A stretch of 64,000 bases of DNA from Planctomyces sp. SH-PL14 (GCF_001610835.1 NZ_CP011270.1:124001-188000), one strand, 5' to 3'. Counted from the first letter of the stretch, positions 17,389 through 27,123 are shown. A program made the numbers and translations. Notes: generated by a model not told the origin, from the sequence alone.

Positions 17389-19686
17389 GTGTCGATTCTT
17401 GATGGACTGACCGCTCCCCAGCGCTCCGCCGTGGAGCACGTCGACGGCCCGCTCCTGGTCGTGGCCGGACCGGGCTCGGGGAAAACACGAGTGGTGACGC
17501 GGCGGATCGCGCACATGGTCGAGCGCGGGATCTCGCCCCGGAGCATTCTGGCCATCACCTTCACGAACAAGGCGGCGGCCGAGATGAAGGAGCGGGTGGA
17601 GACGCTCCTGCCCGAGTCAAACGTCTGGGTCAGCACCTTCCACAAGTTCTGCGTCCGCACGCTGCGGCAGTACGGGCCGACCGTCGGACTGAGCTCCAAC
17701 TTCACGATCCTCGATGATCAGGACCAGAAGCGGGCCATGCGGAGCGTGGTCGAGGAACTGGGGATCGACCCCGTCACCTATCCGCCGGACAAGCTCGGTT
17801 ACCGGATCAGCAACCTCAAGAACGACCTGATCACGGCGGACGAGTACCGGGAAAAGTACCTGAACTCGATCGGCGACCACTGGCAGGCGATCCTCTCCAA
17901 GGTCTATCCGGGCTATCAGAAGTACCTCCTGGAGGCGAACAGCGTCGACTTCGACGATCTGCTGCTCCACGTCGCCAAGATGCTGACCGACCACGAGGAG
18001 ATTCGGTCCCAGCTCGACGCCCGCTATCGCTACATCCTGGTCGACGAGTACCAGGACACGAACGCCGCGCAGTACCGGATCGTCCAGGCTCTTTCGCAGC
18101 GGTATCCCAACTTGTGCGCCACCGGGGATCCCGACCAGTCGATCTACGGCTGGCGGGGGGCGCGGATCGCCAACATCCTCCGCTTCGAACGCGACTTTCC
18201 GCAGTCCAAAGTGGTCCGGCTGGAGCACAACTTCCGGAGCTCCGCCGCGATCCTCCGCTCGGCCGACAGCCTCATCGCCCACAACTCCCAGCGGAAGGCC
18301 AAGAGCCTGATCCCGACGCGGGACGAAGGGACGCCGGTCCAGCTCGTCCTGTACTCGGACGGCAACGGCGAGGCGGACGGGATTGCGAAGCGGATCCACG
18401 ATGCGGTCGAGTCCGGGGCCCGCAAGTATCAGGACTTCGCCGTCTTCTACCGGGTCAACGCTCTCTCGCGGACGCTGGAGCTGTCGCTGCTCCGGAACCG
18501 GATCCCGTTTCAGGTCGCCCAGGGGGTCGCGTTCTACGACCGGGCCGAGATCAAGGACATGATCGGCTACCTGCGGCTGGTCTATAACGCCGCCGACCGG
18601 ACCGCGTTTCTGCGGGTCGTCAACACGCCGCTCCGGGGCCTGGGAGAGACGTCCCAGAAGCGGCTCATGGCGTGGGCCGAACGCGAAGGGCTCACACCGC
18701 TGGAAGCCTGCCGGCGGGCGAAGGAGATTCCGCGGCTCTCGGCCAAAGCCATCGCCGGCTTTCAGTCGTTCGGCCGGATGATGGAGGCCCTGTCGCTCGC
18801 TGACTCCGGTTCCGTCGCCGCGCTGATCGAGGCGATCATCGAAAAGACCCGCTTCACCTCCGTCTGGCAGGCGAGCCGGTCCGAGCAGGACCTGAACCGG
18901 CTGGCGAACGTTCAGGAACTGGTGACCGCCGCCCGCCAGTACGACGAGCTGATGGGAGAAGACCGCTCGCTCGAGGGGTTCCTCGAAGAGACAGCGCTCG
19001 TCAGCGATACCGATTTCCTCGACGACGCTCAGGGACGGGTCACGCTGATGACGCTCCACGCCTCCAAGGGGCTGGAGTTTCCAGAAGTGTTCATCCTCGG
19101 TCTTGAAGAAGGGCTCATCCCGCATGACCGGGCGATCCGCGATCCACAGACGCAGGAGCGGCAGACGTCCGGCCACGAGTTCGAGGAAGAGCGGCGGCTG
19201 CTGTTTGTCGGGATGACCCGCGCCCGGGAGAAGCTTACGCTGACCCACACCGGGTTCCGGGCCTTTCGCGGCAAGGTCCTGACCTCGATCCCCAGCCCGT
19301 TCATCTCGGAGTTCGAGGCGGATCGAATCAACGAAGTCACGTCGCCGTTTGCCAATCTGCAGCGTCAGGTGGAACACCGCGACGAGCTGGAATCGCATCT
19401 GGAAGAACACCGCGCCCGCACGCCAGTCGGGAAGCCGCTGGAGTTCGACAAGAAGCCGCTGCTGACGACTGCTGCGGACCTGCTCAACGGCACAAACAAG
19501 CCGGCCGAGGTTCCCCGGGGGTTCGCCCTGGGGCAGCAGGTCCGGCATCCGCGGTTCGGCGTCGGCACGGTGACGCAGTCGAGCGGCCTCGGCCGGCATA
19601 AGATCGTCAAGGTGACGTTCGCCGACACCCAGCGCGAGGAAACGTTCGTTGTCGGCAAAGCCCCCCTGCAGCCGATCGGAACCTGA
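17389..19686 (+). CDS. pcrA: UvrD/PcrA-type ATP-dependent DNA helicase
   Basis: A 765-residue superfamily 1A 3'-5' helicase acting in repair and in clearing replication blocks. Motifs in order are the Q-motif LTAPQRSAVEH, Walker A AGPGSGKT (residues 26-33, with Pro where Ala is usual), AITFTNKAAAEMKER, Walker B LVDEYQDTNAAQY, GDPDQSIYGWRGA, LEHNFRSS, VTLMTLHASKGLEFPEVF and FVGMTRAREKL. The C-terminus GQQVRHPRFGVGTV is the Tudor-like RNA-polymerase-binding domain of PcrA/UvrD. The chosen GTG at 17389 has AGGAAGG about seven bases upstream, and similarity begins immediately; the longer frame runs through repeat copy 3. Its stop overlaps the next start (TGATG). Confidence 0.94.
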   Translation: MSILDGLTAPQRSAVEHVDGPLLVVAGPGSGKTRVVTRRIAHMVERGISPRSILAITFTNKAAAEMKERVETLLPESNVWVSTFHKFCVRTLRQYGPTVGLSSNFTILDDQDQKRAMRSVVEELGIDPVTYPPDKLGYRISNLKNDLITADEYREKYLNSIGDHWQAILSKVYPGYQKYLLEANSVDFDDLLLHVAKMLTDHEEIRSQLDARYRYILVDEYQDTNAAQYRIVQALSQRYPNLCATGDPDQSIYGWRGARIANILRFERDFPQSKVVRLEHNFRSSAAILRSADSLIAHNSQRKAKSLIPTRDEGTPVQLVLYSDGNGEADGIAKRIHDAVESGARKYQDFAVFYRVNALSRTLELSLLRNRIPFQVAQGVAFYDRAEIKDMIGYLRLVYNAADRTAFLRVVNTPLRGLGETSQKRLMAWAEREGLTPLEACRRAKEIPRLSAKAIAGFQSFGRMMEALSLADSGSVAALIEAIIEKTRFTSVWQASRSEQDLNRLANVQELVTAARQYDELMGEDRSLEGFLEETALVSDTDFLDDAQGRVTLMTLHASKGLEFPEVFILGLEEGLIPHDRAIRDPQTQERQTSGHEFEEERRLLFVGMTRAREKLTLTHTGFRAFRGKVLTSIPSPFISEFEADRINEVTSPFANLQRQVEHRDELESHLEEHRARTPVGKPLEFDKKPLLTTAADLLNGTNKPAEVPRGFALGQQVRHPRFGVGTVTQSSGLGRHKIVKVTFADTQREETFVVGKAPLQPIGT

Positions 19687-20744
19687 TGGGCCCCTCTTCG
19701 ATGACCTCACAGATGATCCCCACCCTGTCCCGCGTCCTGATCCTCGGACTGGCGTTTCTGTCGCTGGCCGGTCGTCCGGCCCGGTCGCAGGAGGAGCCGA
19801 AGACCAACCCGTTGGTGGACGCCTCGGAACACCTGCTCTCGCTGCTGAATGCCGACGAGCGGCGGGTCGCCCTGCTGCCGTTCGACGATCCGCGCCGGCT
19901 CGACTGGGGATGCGGCGAGCGGCTCTATCGACGGGGGCTCCCGCTGGAGTTCGCCGCCGGGAACCGAGCGATCCGTCACGCCCTGTCGCCCCTCTTGAAA
20001 TCACTCGCCGTCCTGCCGACGCTGGATCCGGTCCTGGTGGAGCTTGGGGACGAAACCGAGACGAAACCTCTCTCGGCCCACGCCATCTCGGACAACTGCC
20101 ACCTTACGCTCTTCGGACGCCCCGGCCCGGCGTCCCGCTGGAGTCTGTCGCTCGAGGGGTCGCGGATCTCCTTGAACTTCGTCGTCGACCAGGGGCGGAT
20201 CGTCTCGTCGACGCCGCAGATGATCGCGTGGCGAGGCGATGATTTCGCGAATGGGATTCCCGGCTGGGATCCCCGCCGCGTCCCCGATGGAATGCGGGAA
20301 CTCGTCGCCACCTTCTCCACGGCGCAGCGCGAACGGGCCGCCTACCGGGAGTCGCCCGCGGCCGTGATCGCCTCGGAAGGGGAAGCGCAGGTTCCGCTCG
20401 CTCCGCCGCTGGGGCTCCGGTATTCCGAGCTCGATCCGGTTCAGCAGGAACTCGCCCGGCGGCCGGTCGTCGACATGTGCCGAATGCTGCCTCAGGAGGT
20501 CGCGAACGAGCGGCTGCGGACGATCGCCGAGCGGGGCTGGGACGAGGTCCACTTCGGATGGGCTGGATCGGAGAATCGGAAGGAGCCACACTCGTTCCGG
20601 ATCCAGGGGCCGACGTTCCTCCTGGAGTGCGTCGCCACGGTTTCCGATGAATTCAGCGGCGATGGAGCGGTCGATACCTGGCAATGTGTCTGGAGAAGCC
20701 GGCAGGGGGATTTCGGCCTGCCGCTCGTGGGAGATTCGAACTGA
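19686..20744 (+). CDS. Secreted protein of unknown function
   Basis: A 352-residue protein with a signal peptide (residues 1-33, with VLILGLAFLSLAGRPARSQ) and no family that I recognise. Features include a RVALLPFDDPRRLDWG segment, a basic-acidic middle region with LSLEGSRISLNFVVDQGRI, and WDEVHFGWAGSENRKEPHSFRIQGPT-like text near the end. That last segment resembles the exported DUF3500-type proteins that report a response to hydrogen-peroxide-like substrates only by position of such motifs, so the link is weak. Its ATG overlaps the helicase stop and its own stop overlaps the FGE start (TGATG in both cases), indicating tight translational coupling of three genes. Confidence 0.75.
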   Translation: MGPSSMTSQMIPTLSRVLILGLAFLSLAGRPARSQEEPKTNPLVDASEHLLSLLNADERRVALLPFDDPRRLDWGCGERLYRRGLPLEFAAGNRAIRHALSPLLKSLAVLPTLDPVLVELGDETETKPLSAHAISDNCHLTLFGRPGPASRWSLSLEGSRISLNFVVDQGRIVSSTPQMIAWRGDDFANGIPGWDPRRVPDGMRELVATFSTAQRERAAYRESPAAVIASEGEAQVPLAPPLGLRYSELDPVQQELARRPVVDMCRMLPQEVANERLRTIAERGWDEVHFGWAGSENRKEPHSFRIQGPTFLLECVATVSDEFSGDGAVDTWQCVWRSRQGDFGLPLVGDSN

Positions 20745-21919
20745 TGTCCGGAACGAATGTGGGACGCAGCAGCGCGGGACTGTGGATGGTCGGAGGGGCC
20801 GCGCTCCTGATGGTCGGAGCGGTCGCCGCCATCGCGCTCACTCCGCCGTCGGGCGGCGGGAGCGCGGGAACGGTCTCGCAGGAAGCCCCGCCACACGCCA
20901 CCCCTCCGGGCATGGTGTGGGTCGGCGGCGGCGATTTCCAGATGGGCTCGGAGGAGCCGCAGGACAAGACCAACCCGGACCGCTTGCGTCCCGACGAGTT
21001 CCCCCGGCACCGCGTCCAGCTCGGGGGCTTCTGGATGGACGTCACGGAGGTGACGAACGCGGAGTTCGCCGAGTTCGTCGAGATGACCGGCTACAAGACC
21101 TTCGCCGAGAAGACGCCGACCCGCGAAGACCTGGCCCGTAGCGGGCTCAATATGAGTCTGGTTCCGGACAAGGCGCTCGTTCCCAACTCGCTGACGTTCA
21201 ACAGCAAGTTCGACCGCGAGGCGCTCAACCGGGATCTTCCGCAGTGGCAGTATCAGGTGTGGCAGATCACGCCCGGGGCGGACTGGCGGCATCCGGACGG
21301 TCCCGGCTCGTCGATCGAGGGCCGCATGAACCACCCGGTTGTCCACGTGAACTGGGAAGACGCCAACGCATACCTCGGGTGGGCGGGCAAGCGGCTGCCG
21401 ACGGAAGCGGAGTACGAGTACGCGGCCCGCGACGGCGGGAAGGACCTCCTCTATCCGTGGGGGAATGAGCGGGATCCCGGCGGGACCGCGATGTGCAACT
21501 ACTGGCAGGGAGACTTTCCGCTCGACAACACAAACTCCGACGGGTTCCTGACGACGAGTCCCGTGAAGTCCTTCAAGCCGAACGGTCTGGGGCTGTACGA
21601 CATCTCCGGAAACGTGTGGGAATGGTGCCACGACTTCTTCCGGGCGGACTATTACTCCGAAAGCCCGCGGAAGAACCCCAGGGGCCCCGAAGACAGCCTC
21701 GATCCGGATGAGCCGGGGATCGTCAAGCGGTCCCAGCGGGGCGGGTCGTACCTGTGCAACACGAACAGCTGTACCGGCTACCGGACGACCGCCCGGATGA
21801 AGGGGGATTTTCTCACGGGGACGGTCCACACCGGCTTTCGGGGGGTCGTGGACGACGCGGGCTATGAGAAGTTCGTCGCGGCCCAGGCGAAGATCGCGGA
21901 GCAGAAGAAGACGAAATAG
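20744..21919 (+). CDS. Formylglycine-generating enzyme (sulfatase modifier)
   Basis: A 391-residue FGE-sulfatase (SUMF1-like) protein, which oxidises the active-site cysteine of sulfatases to formylglycine. One transmembrane or signal segment lies at residues 13-32. The domain starts at PGMVWVGGGDFQMGSEE and continues with WMDVTEVTNAEFAEFV, HVNWEDANAYLGWAGKRLPT and GLYDISGNVWEWCHD. The catalytic pair is preserved: Cys338 and Cys343 in RGGSYLCNTNSCTGYRTTAR, with the five-residue spacing of true FGEs, which many FGE-like proteins lack. It should act outside the cytoplasm. The natural client is the exported sulfatase at 22874-24502. It is translationally coupled to the preceding secreted protein. 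Confidence 0.93.
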   Translation: MSGTNVGRSSAGLWMVGGAALLMVGAVAAIALTPPSGGGSAGTVSQEAPPHATPPGMVWVGGGDFQMGSEEPQDKTNPDRLRPDEFPRHRVQLGGFWMDVTEVTNAEFAEFVEMTGYKTFAEKTPTREDLARSGLNMSLVPDKALVPNSLTFNSKFDREALNRDLPQWQYQVWQITPGADWRHPDGPGSSIEGRMNHPVVHVNWEDANAYLGWAGKRLPTEAEYEYAARDGGKDLLYPWGNERDPGGTAMCNYWQGDFPLDNTNSDGFLTTSPVKSFKPNGLGLYDISGNVWEWCHDFFRADYYSESPRKNPRGPEDSLDPDEPGIVKRSQRGGSYLCNTNSCTGYRTTARMKGDFLTGTVHTGFRGVVDDAGYEKFVAAQAKIAEQKKTK

Positions 21920-22006
21920 TCCGTTGAGATCGGACAAGTTGCGGCGAATCTTCCGCGTCCTTGAGCGGTACTCCTCCCGAGTTCATCAAAGGACGGGAGA
22001 CCGACC

Positions 22007-22489
22007 ATGCTTCGACGGGCCGCGTTGCTGATGCTCTGTCTTTGGAGTGCGCTGGCGTTTGCGGAGGAGCCGGCTGCGGGCAAGGCGAAGGTTGCAGAGA
22101 AGCGCTTTGTCGTCCGGCTCCAGGAAGATCTGCCGGAGGCGTTTCTGGAGCGGCTCCGGGTGCCGGTGAATGCGGAGATCCGGCATCCGCTGGAGATGAC
22201 GTTTCAGGAGCTGTTCCGGGCGATCAATGTGAACTGCGTCCTAGATGGAAACGCGCTCAAGTTCAGCGGGATCACCAAGAATGAGATCCAGCAGCTTTCC
22301 CGCCAGAACCAGCCGCTTTACGAGGTAATCGTGAGCATCCTGGAGCGGAAGGACCGGACGCAGACGTATCCGGACATTGCCCTCCTGTGGGATGAGGGGA
22401 CGAAGACTGTGACGGTGACGACGAACCGGGAAGCGGAGAGGCTCGGGCGCAAGCCGATCGACCTGAAGGCGCTGCGTCCGGCCGAGTGA
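22007..22489 (+). CDS. Small secreted protein with STN-like fold
   Basis: A 160-residue protein with a clear signal peptide (MLRRAALLMLCLWSALAFA, then EE). The central part, HPLEMTFQELFRAINVNCV followed by a strand pair and SGITKNEIQQL, resembles the short secretin/TonB N-terminal (STN) fold used for periplasmic interactions. The resemblance rests on pattern only. The C-terminal part includes TVTVTTNREAERLG. It stands alone 87 bp after the FGE gene on the same strand, with its own start following GACCG, and could be the last gene of the helicase-FGE group. Confidence 0.65.
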   Translation: MLRRAALLMLCLWSALAFAEEPAAGKAKVAEKRFVVRLQEDLPEAFLERLRVPVNAEIRHPLEMTFQELFRAINVNCVLDGNALKFSGITKNEIQQLSRQNQPLYEVIVSILERKDRTQTYPDIALLWDEGTKTVTVTTNREAERLGRKPIDLKALRPAE

Positions 22490-22515
22490 GACGGTGAAGA
22501 GCTGATCCCGCTGGT

Positions 22516-22837
22516 TCGAACCGCGTCTTGCCGGCGAAGCTTCCATAGCTCAAACCCAACGTGCTACGGCAGCCTGGGGTCAAGGGGGCCACGCCCCCTT
22601 GCCGCCGGAGGCACTTCTATGAGGAACCGTGGTAAGCAACGGACGTCCCCTTTGTGGTACCAGCGTTGAGGACTCACCGCCCGCCATGAAGGCGCCGCGG
22701 GTTGGTGAGGGGGCATACGACACGGTGACCGCGTTTGGACACGCTCTCCTTCAGACATCTCTCGACGGCCAGGCCTCCGGCGGGCAAGGGGAATTCTTCC
22801 CCTTGCATCCCCTGACCAGGGTGCCCCTGGACCCGGT
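22516..22837 (+). repeat. Large dispersed repeat (PR1), copy 4
   Basis: A 322-bp copy between convergent genes. The right hairpin reads GCAAGGGGAA-TTC-TTCCCCTTGC: two stem pairs differ from the consensus (G-C to A-T and C-G to A-T) and both partners changed together, leaving a perfect 10-bp stem. Confidence 0.9.
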
Positions 22838-22873
22838 TAAAGCGGGCGACCGACCATTCGTTCGCCGGTCGGA

Positions 22874-24502
22874 CTACTGCTTACGACGGCTGCGCGCCGG
22901 GGCCTCCGCAAGGTCCGTGTAAGGCGCCGCCTCGAACGGCACCGGATCCTCCGTCACCCGCGGATCCTTGACCTGATGAAGCACCTCCATCAGCTGCGCC
23001 GACATCCGTGCCTTCGCGTCGGCGTAGCTCGGATCGCCCGCCACGTTCTTGATCTGGTACGGATCGCTCTTGAGATCGAACAACTCCTCCGCCGGCCGCT
23101 TGGCAAACGCATAGTCGTAGTGCCACATCCACTGCGGATCGTTCCGGTGAGCAATCAACCACGCCTTCGTCGGGCCGGCGTCCATATCGGCAAAGGCGAC
23201 GCGGGTATTCTGCTCCAGTTCCTCCTGAGACGGCGCGGAGTCGTCAGTCACCGCCAGCGGATCCCCCATCGGCCATCGGTCCGCCGCGAAGTTGCGGACA
23301 TACAGAAAATCCTTCGTCCGGAGGGCCCGCTGCGGGTACGGCTTGTTCCCCTCCCGGGCGTTGTCCACATGCCGCTCCCGGCCCGTCACCACCCAAGTCC
23401 GGGCAGGATCGATCTGGCCGCTTTTGCTTGAGAGCAGAAGCGGCTGGAGGCTGCGACCGCTGAGCCCCGGCGGCATCGGCAGGCCGGCGATGTCGAGGAA
23501 CGTGGGCGCGAGGTCCATCAGGTTCACGTAGTCGTCGATCACCCGGTCGGGAGTCATGTCCGGCCAGCGGATCGCGAGCGTCACGCCGACGCCGAAGTCG
23601 TACAGGTTGCACTTGCCGCCGGGGAAACCGGGAGCGCCGTGGTCGCCGCTGATGACGACGATCGTCCGGCCGAGTTCCCCGGTCTCTTCAAGCCGCTTCA
23701 GCAGCAGTCCGACGTAGGAGTCGAAGGCCTGGATCTCTCCGAGGTAGTCGGCGAAGTCTTCGCGGACTTCTGGAACGTCTGGAAGGAACGGGGGCAGTTT
23801 TCCCTGGAGGTCGTCCGGCTCGATCCCCCACAGGGCCTTGCCGGAGCCTTTGATCCAGGTCCGGTGGACGGTCGTCGGGCCGCACCAGTACAGCCACGGC
23901 TCGCGTCCCTTCCGGTCCTTGAGGAATGCGTCAAAGCTGTCGGTCACCTGCCGCTCGATCGCCGTTCGGGCTTCGGCCAGTGATTTCCCCTCGGAGACCA
24001 TCTTCGTCGCGTTCTCAGAGAAGTTGTTCGGGAGGTTGCCGCGTTCGTAGGCAAACTTCCCGCCGCCGAAGGGGGCGTCGTTCGGCGTTCCCGGGCTCCA
24101 GACTTTCCACGTCTCGCCGATGTGGTAGCCGGCTTCGTGAATCAGCAGGGGGAAGCTCGGAATCGAGGGATCCCATTTGGCTCCCGAGAGGATCGCCGCC
24201 CGACCGCAGTTGAAGAAGTACCGGCCGCTGAGAAGGGCGCTGCGGCAGGGGGTGCAGGAGGGGGCGCAGACGAAAGCGTTGCGGAAGAGCGCTCCCTCAC
24301 GGGCGACGCGGTCGATGTTCGGCGTTTTGACGACCTGGTTCGGCGAGGGCTGTTTCTCGTGCCGGGCGTAGGCGCTGGCGTAGCGGCCCCAGTCGTCGGC
24401 GAAACAAAAGAGAATGTTCATCTGCCGCTGGTCCATCGCCGACGCCGGCTGCGCGCGGGCGATGCACAGCAGGACCAGGAGCCACGCGAGGCGAGCGCTC
24501 AT
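22874..24502 (-). CDS. Exported type I sulfatase
   Basis: A 542-residue arylsulfatase-family enzyme with a signal peptide (residues 1-23). Visible active-site elements are the metal-binding FCFADDWGR (Asp36-Asp37) and the formylglycine motif Cys83-Thr-Pro-Cys-Arg within APSCTPCRSALLSGR. These are followed by VVISGDHGAPGFPGGKCNLYDFG with the second pair of metal ligands and an arginine-rich C-terminal part. The CTPCR variant fits the CxPxR rule. Its resemblance is to the heparan-N-sulfatase-like branch, but the substrate cannot be fixed; a sulfated polysaccharide is likely. The ATG at 24502 has AAGGTGAT upstream; a GTG eight codons earlier is less likely. It converges on the FGE group. Confidence 0.94.
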   Translation of the reverse strand: MSARLAWLLVLLCIARAQPASAMDQRQMNILFCFADDWGRYASAYARHEKQPSPNQVVKTPNIDRVAREGALFRNAFVCAPSCTPCRSALLSGRYFFNCGRAAILSGAKWDPSIPSFPLLIHEAGYHIGETWKVWSPGTPNDAPFGGGKFAYERGNLPNNFSENATKMVSEGKSLAEARTAIERQVTDSFDAFLKDRKGREPWLYWCGPTTVHRTWIKGSGKALWGIEPDDLQGKLPPFLPDVPEVREDFADYLGEIQAFDSYVGLLLKRLEETGELGRTIVVISGDHGAPGFPGGKCNLYDFGVGVTLAIRWPDMTPDRVIDDYVNLMDLAPTFLDIAGLPMPPGLSGRSLQPLLLSSKSGQIDPARTWVVTGRERHVDNAREGNKPYPQRALRTKDFLYVRNFAADRWPMGDPLAVTDDSAPSQEELEQNTRVAFADMDAGPTKAWLIAHRNDPQWMWHYDYAFAKRPAEELFDLKSDPYQIKNVAGDPSYADAKARMSAQLMEVLHQVKDPRVTEDPVPFEAAPYTDLAEAPARSRRKQ

Positions 24503-24571
24503 CTCGATCACCTTTTCTGAAGTCACCGATTCTGGGTTGTGCCCGACGCCTTGCCCTTCGTCGTGGGCATG

Positions 24572-25207
24572 TCACACGACGGGCATCAGCTCGAAGACGA
24601 ACTTGTGGATCTGTTTGACGCAATGGTCCCAGTTCGACTCCCGCGTCCGCTCGGAGTTCCGCGGGGGTTGGAAGCTGTGGTCCCCTTCGCGGAGGAACTG
24701 GACCGTCACGGACGGTGAGAGCGTAAACCCCTCCACTTCCTTCTTGTCGCCGAAGGTGTCGAGTGTTCCCTGCAGGATGAGGGTCGGCGTCTCGATCTTC
24801 TGGACCGGTTCCAGCCGCAGGTCCGCAGGTTTGCCGGAGGGGTGGAAGGGGTAGCCGAGGCAGATGCAGGCGGCGACGCCCATTTCGTCGGCGATCATGG
24901 TGGCCATGCGGCCCCCCATCGACTTGCCGCCGATGACGAGCCTTTCCGGGCCGAGTTCTCCGATCACGGCTCGCCAGGCGTCGAGGAGGACCGGTTCCTT
25001 GTCGGGGGGGCGGCGACGGCCGGTGATGCCCCGTTGTTCCATGTAGGGGAACTCGAAGCGGGCGACGAGGAAGCCGAGTTCGACGAGGCCGGCGGTGAAG
25101 GCGTCCATGAACTCGTTGCGCATCCCGGAGCCGGCGCCGTGGGCGAAGGCGAACGTCCACTTGGAGCGTTTGCGATTGCCGTCAAAGTGAATCTTGGGAG
25201 CGCTCAT
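24572..25207 (-). CDS. Alpha/beta-hydrolase (COG3571-like)
   Basis: A 211-residue alpha/beta-hydrolase of the TEX30/KANSL3-like branch. The N-terminal strand leads to FAHGAGSGMRNEFM (oxyanion region). The nucleophile elbow is GGKSMGGRMA, the acidic residue lies in ILQGTLDTFGDKKE and the His in FLREGDHSFQPP. It is cytoplasmic, having no signal. Its substrate is unknown. It lies 69 bp upstream of the sulfatase start on the same strand and could share its transcript. Beyond its start lie repeat copy 5 and the insertion sequence. Confidence 0.87.
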   Translation of the reverse strand: MSAPKIHFDGNRKRSKWTFAFAHGAGSGMRNEFMDAFTAGLVELGFLVARFEFPYMEQRGITGRRRPPDKEPVLLDAWRAVIGELGPERLVIGGKSMGGRMATMIADEMGVAACICLGYPFHPSGKPADLRLEPVQKIETPTLILQGTLDTFGDKKEVEGFTLSPSVTVQFLREGDHSFQPPRNSERTRESNWDHCVKQIHKFVFELMPVV

Positions 25208-25600
25208 TCGGGAGGGGGCCGTTGTTCGTCGGGGGCAGTGTCGGGAGGCAGGGGACTGCCGTTCCGGGCTGTGCGTTGTATCGGGTGGCCACGTCGAATT
25301 CGAGGAATTGAGTCAGCCACGCGTACCGAGTGGCGGCAGCCCAAAGGCATTCTCTCTGCCGGGGTCCAGGGGGTCACCCCTGGTGGGGGATGCAAGGGGG
25401 CAACGCCCACTTGCCCGCCGGAGGCCCTCTCGTCGAGAGACATCTGAAGGAGTGAGTGTCCAAGCGCGGACAACGTGCCGTATGCCCCCTCACCAACCCG
25501 CGGGGATTGCAAAGCGAGGGTGGAGTCCTGAACGCCGGCATCACAACGCGGGCGTCCGTTGTTTACCACGGTTCCTCATCAAAGCGCCTCCGGCGGCAAG

Positions 25601-25611
25601 GGGTTGCCCCC
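25601..25611. repeat. Left target-site duplication of the IS
   Basis: GGGTTGCCCCC, identical to 27124-27134 on the other side of the element. A length of 11 bp is typical of IS4-family insertion. Confidence 0.9.
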
Positions 25612-27123
25612 AACGCCGTTAACCCTGGTTCGTGTTCAAAAAGAAAGTCTTGATGCGACATGGCGTTGTGGAGACGCTTCGGTTCTCACACTGAAACCCA
25701 CCCACTTCGCCCTCCCGAAAGGATTCGGGGATGCCGCATCAAGACCTGTCTCCGGATGTTGCGCTCAATTCTCGGCATCTCGAGAAAGCTCTGCAATGGC
25801 TTCTGGCTGGGACGGACTGGAAGACCATCCTCTTCCGGCACGACTGCACGTGGACGCCACCACTGTTGGTTCGAGCCGCCCTTCTGTGGGCCTGGTCCGA
25901 TGAGCAGACACTGCAGGAACGGTTTGTCACGACCCACAGGCTGATGGCGCATCTGTTCCCCCATCACGGCCCTCTGGCCGGGTCGTCCCAGGCCTTCATG
26001 AAGCTCCTCCGACGCTGGACCGTTCCCCTGGTCTATCTTCTCACGACGGCTCTCCGAAAGCGGATTCGCCAGACGCTCCCCCGGCAGTGGGAATCCTGCG
26101 GTCTGGTGGTCTACGGGGTCGATGGCAGCCGAGTGGAGCTCCCTCGCACCCAGTCCCACGAGACGGCCTATGCCCCGTCGTTCAAGAGATCGATCCGGAA
26201 GAGGCGCCACCGCCGCCAACGGACGAGAACAGCCGCCGGGGCCAAGGCGGCCCGCGTTCCCCAGATGTGGCTGACGACCTTGTTCCATGTCGGGACGGGG
26301 CTTCCGTGGGACTGGCGGATCGGCCCCGCCGACAGCAGTGAGCGGGAACACGCCCTTCAGATGCTCCAGGACCTGCCCGAGGGAAGCTTGATGACGGCGG
26401 ACGCCGGCTTCGTGGGCTATGACTTCGCCCGGAAAGTCCTGGGAAGCGGCCGGCATCTGCTGGTTCGGGTGGGAGCGAACGTCAAGCTTCTGCGGAAGCT
26501 GGGGTTCGTGCGGGAATCGCAAGGAACCGTCTACGTCTGGCCTGACGAGGCCGCCAAACGGCTCGATCCGCCTCTGGTGTTCCGGCTGATCGTGGCCCAG
26601 GGACCGAGATCTCCGATCTCTCTGCTCACGAGCGTCCGGGACCCGAAGATCTTGAGCGACCGGGCGGTCCTGGACCTGTACCGCAAACGCTGGGGAGTGG
26701 AACTGTTCTATCGAACCCTGAAGCAGACGTTCGGTCGACGAAAACTCCGCAGCCTGTCCTCCCTGAATGCCGCGGTCGAGCTCGAATGGTCGCTGGTCGG
26801 CCTGTGGGGCATGGGACTGTCGGTTGCAGTGGAACTGGCGAAGGCCCAGGTTCCGCTGTCTCGAATCAGCATGGCGGGAGTCTTGCGGTCGTTCCGTCGA
26901 CTGATACGGGACTACCGGCATCCCGTTGTTCGAGGTCAGACGCTGTGCGCGATGCTGCGTGAATCCGTCACCGACCCGTATGAGCGGAAGAACAAGGCCA
27001 GCCGGGACTACACACGGAGGAAGAAGGAGCGGCCGGCGGGATCGCCAAAGATCACCAACGCCACGTCCCAGCAGATCGACCAGGCCAGGAGACTCAAGCT
27101 CCTCAACCGGGGTTAACGGCGTT
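25612..27123 (+). mobile_element. Complete IS4-family insertion sequence, 1512 bp
   Basis: The terminal inverted repeats are AACGCCGTTAACCC at 25612-25625 and its reverse complement at 27110-27123. Allowing one mismatch, they extend to 19 bp by the shared GGTT. An 11-bp direct repeat flanks the element. It contains one transposase gene and no passenger gene. Both ends, the direct repeats and the open frame are intact, so the insertion looks recent and possibly still active. The target was copy 5 of the dispersed repeat. Confidence 0.94.
25731..27116 (+). CDS. IS4-family transposase
   Basis: A 461-residue DDE transposase. The first catalytic Asp is in VYGVDGSRVELPR, the second in SLMTADAGFVGYDFA, and the third acidic residue sits in the exact IS4 signature Y-(2)-R-(3)-E-(6)-K, seen as YRKRWGVELFYRTLK. 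The large beta-strand insert expected in IS4 enzymes lies between the second and third motifs. The stop codon TAA at 27114 falls inside the right inverted repeat, so the gene fills the element. The start at 25731 follows GGATTCGGGG. The gene appears intact with no frameshift. Confidence 0.94.
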   Translation: MPHQDLSPDVALNSRHLEKALQWLLAGTDWKTILFRHDCTWTPPLLVRAALLWAWSDEQTLQERFVTTHRLMAHLFPHHGPLAGSSQAFMKLLRRWTVPLVYLLTTALRKRIRQTLPRQWESCGLVVYGVDGSRVELPRTQSHETAYAPSFKRSIRKRRHRRQRTRTAAGAKAARVPQMWLTTLFHVGTGLPWDWRIGPADSSEREHALQMLQDLPEGSLMTADAGFVGYDFARKVLGSGRHLLVRVGANVKLLRKLGFVRESQGTVYVWPDEAAKRLDPPLVFRLIVAQGPRSPISLLTSVRDPKILSDRAVLDLYRKRWGVELFYRTLKQTFGRRKLRSLSSLNAAVELEWSLVGLWGMGLSVAVELAKAQVPLSRISMAGVLRSFRRLIRDYRHPVVRGQTLCAMLRESVTDPYERKNKASRDYTRRKKERPAGSPKITNATSQQIDQARRLKLLNRG

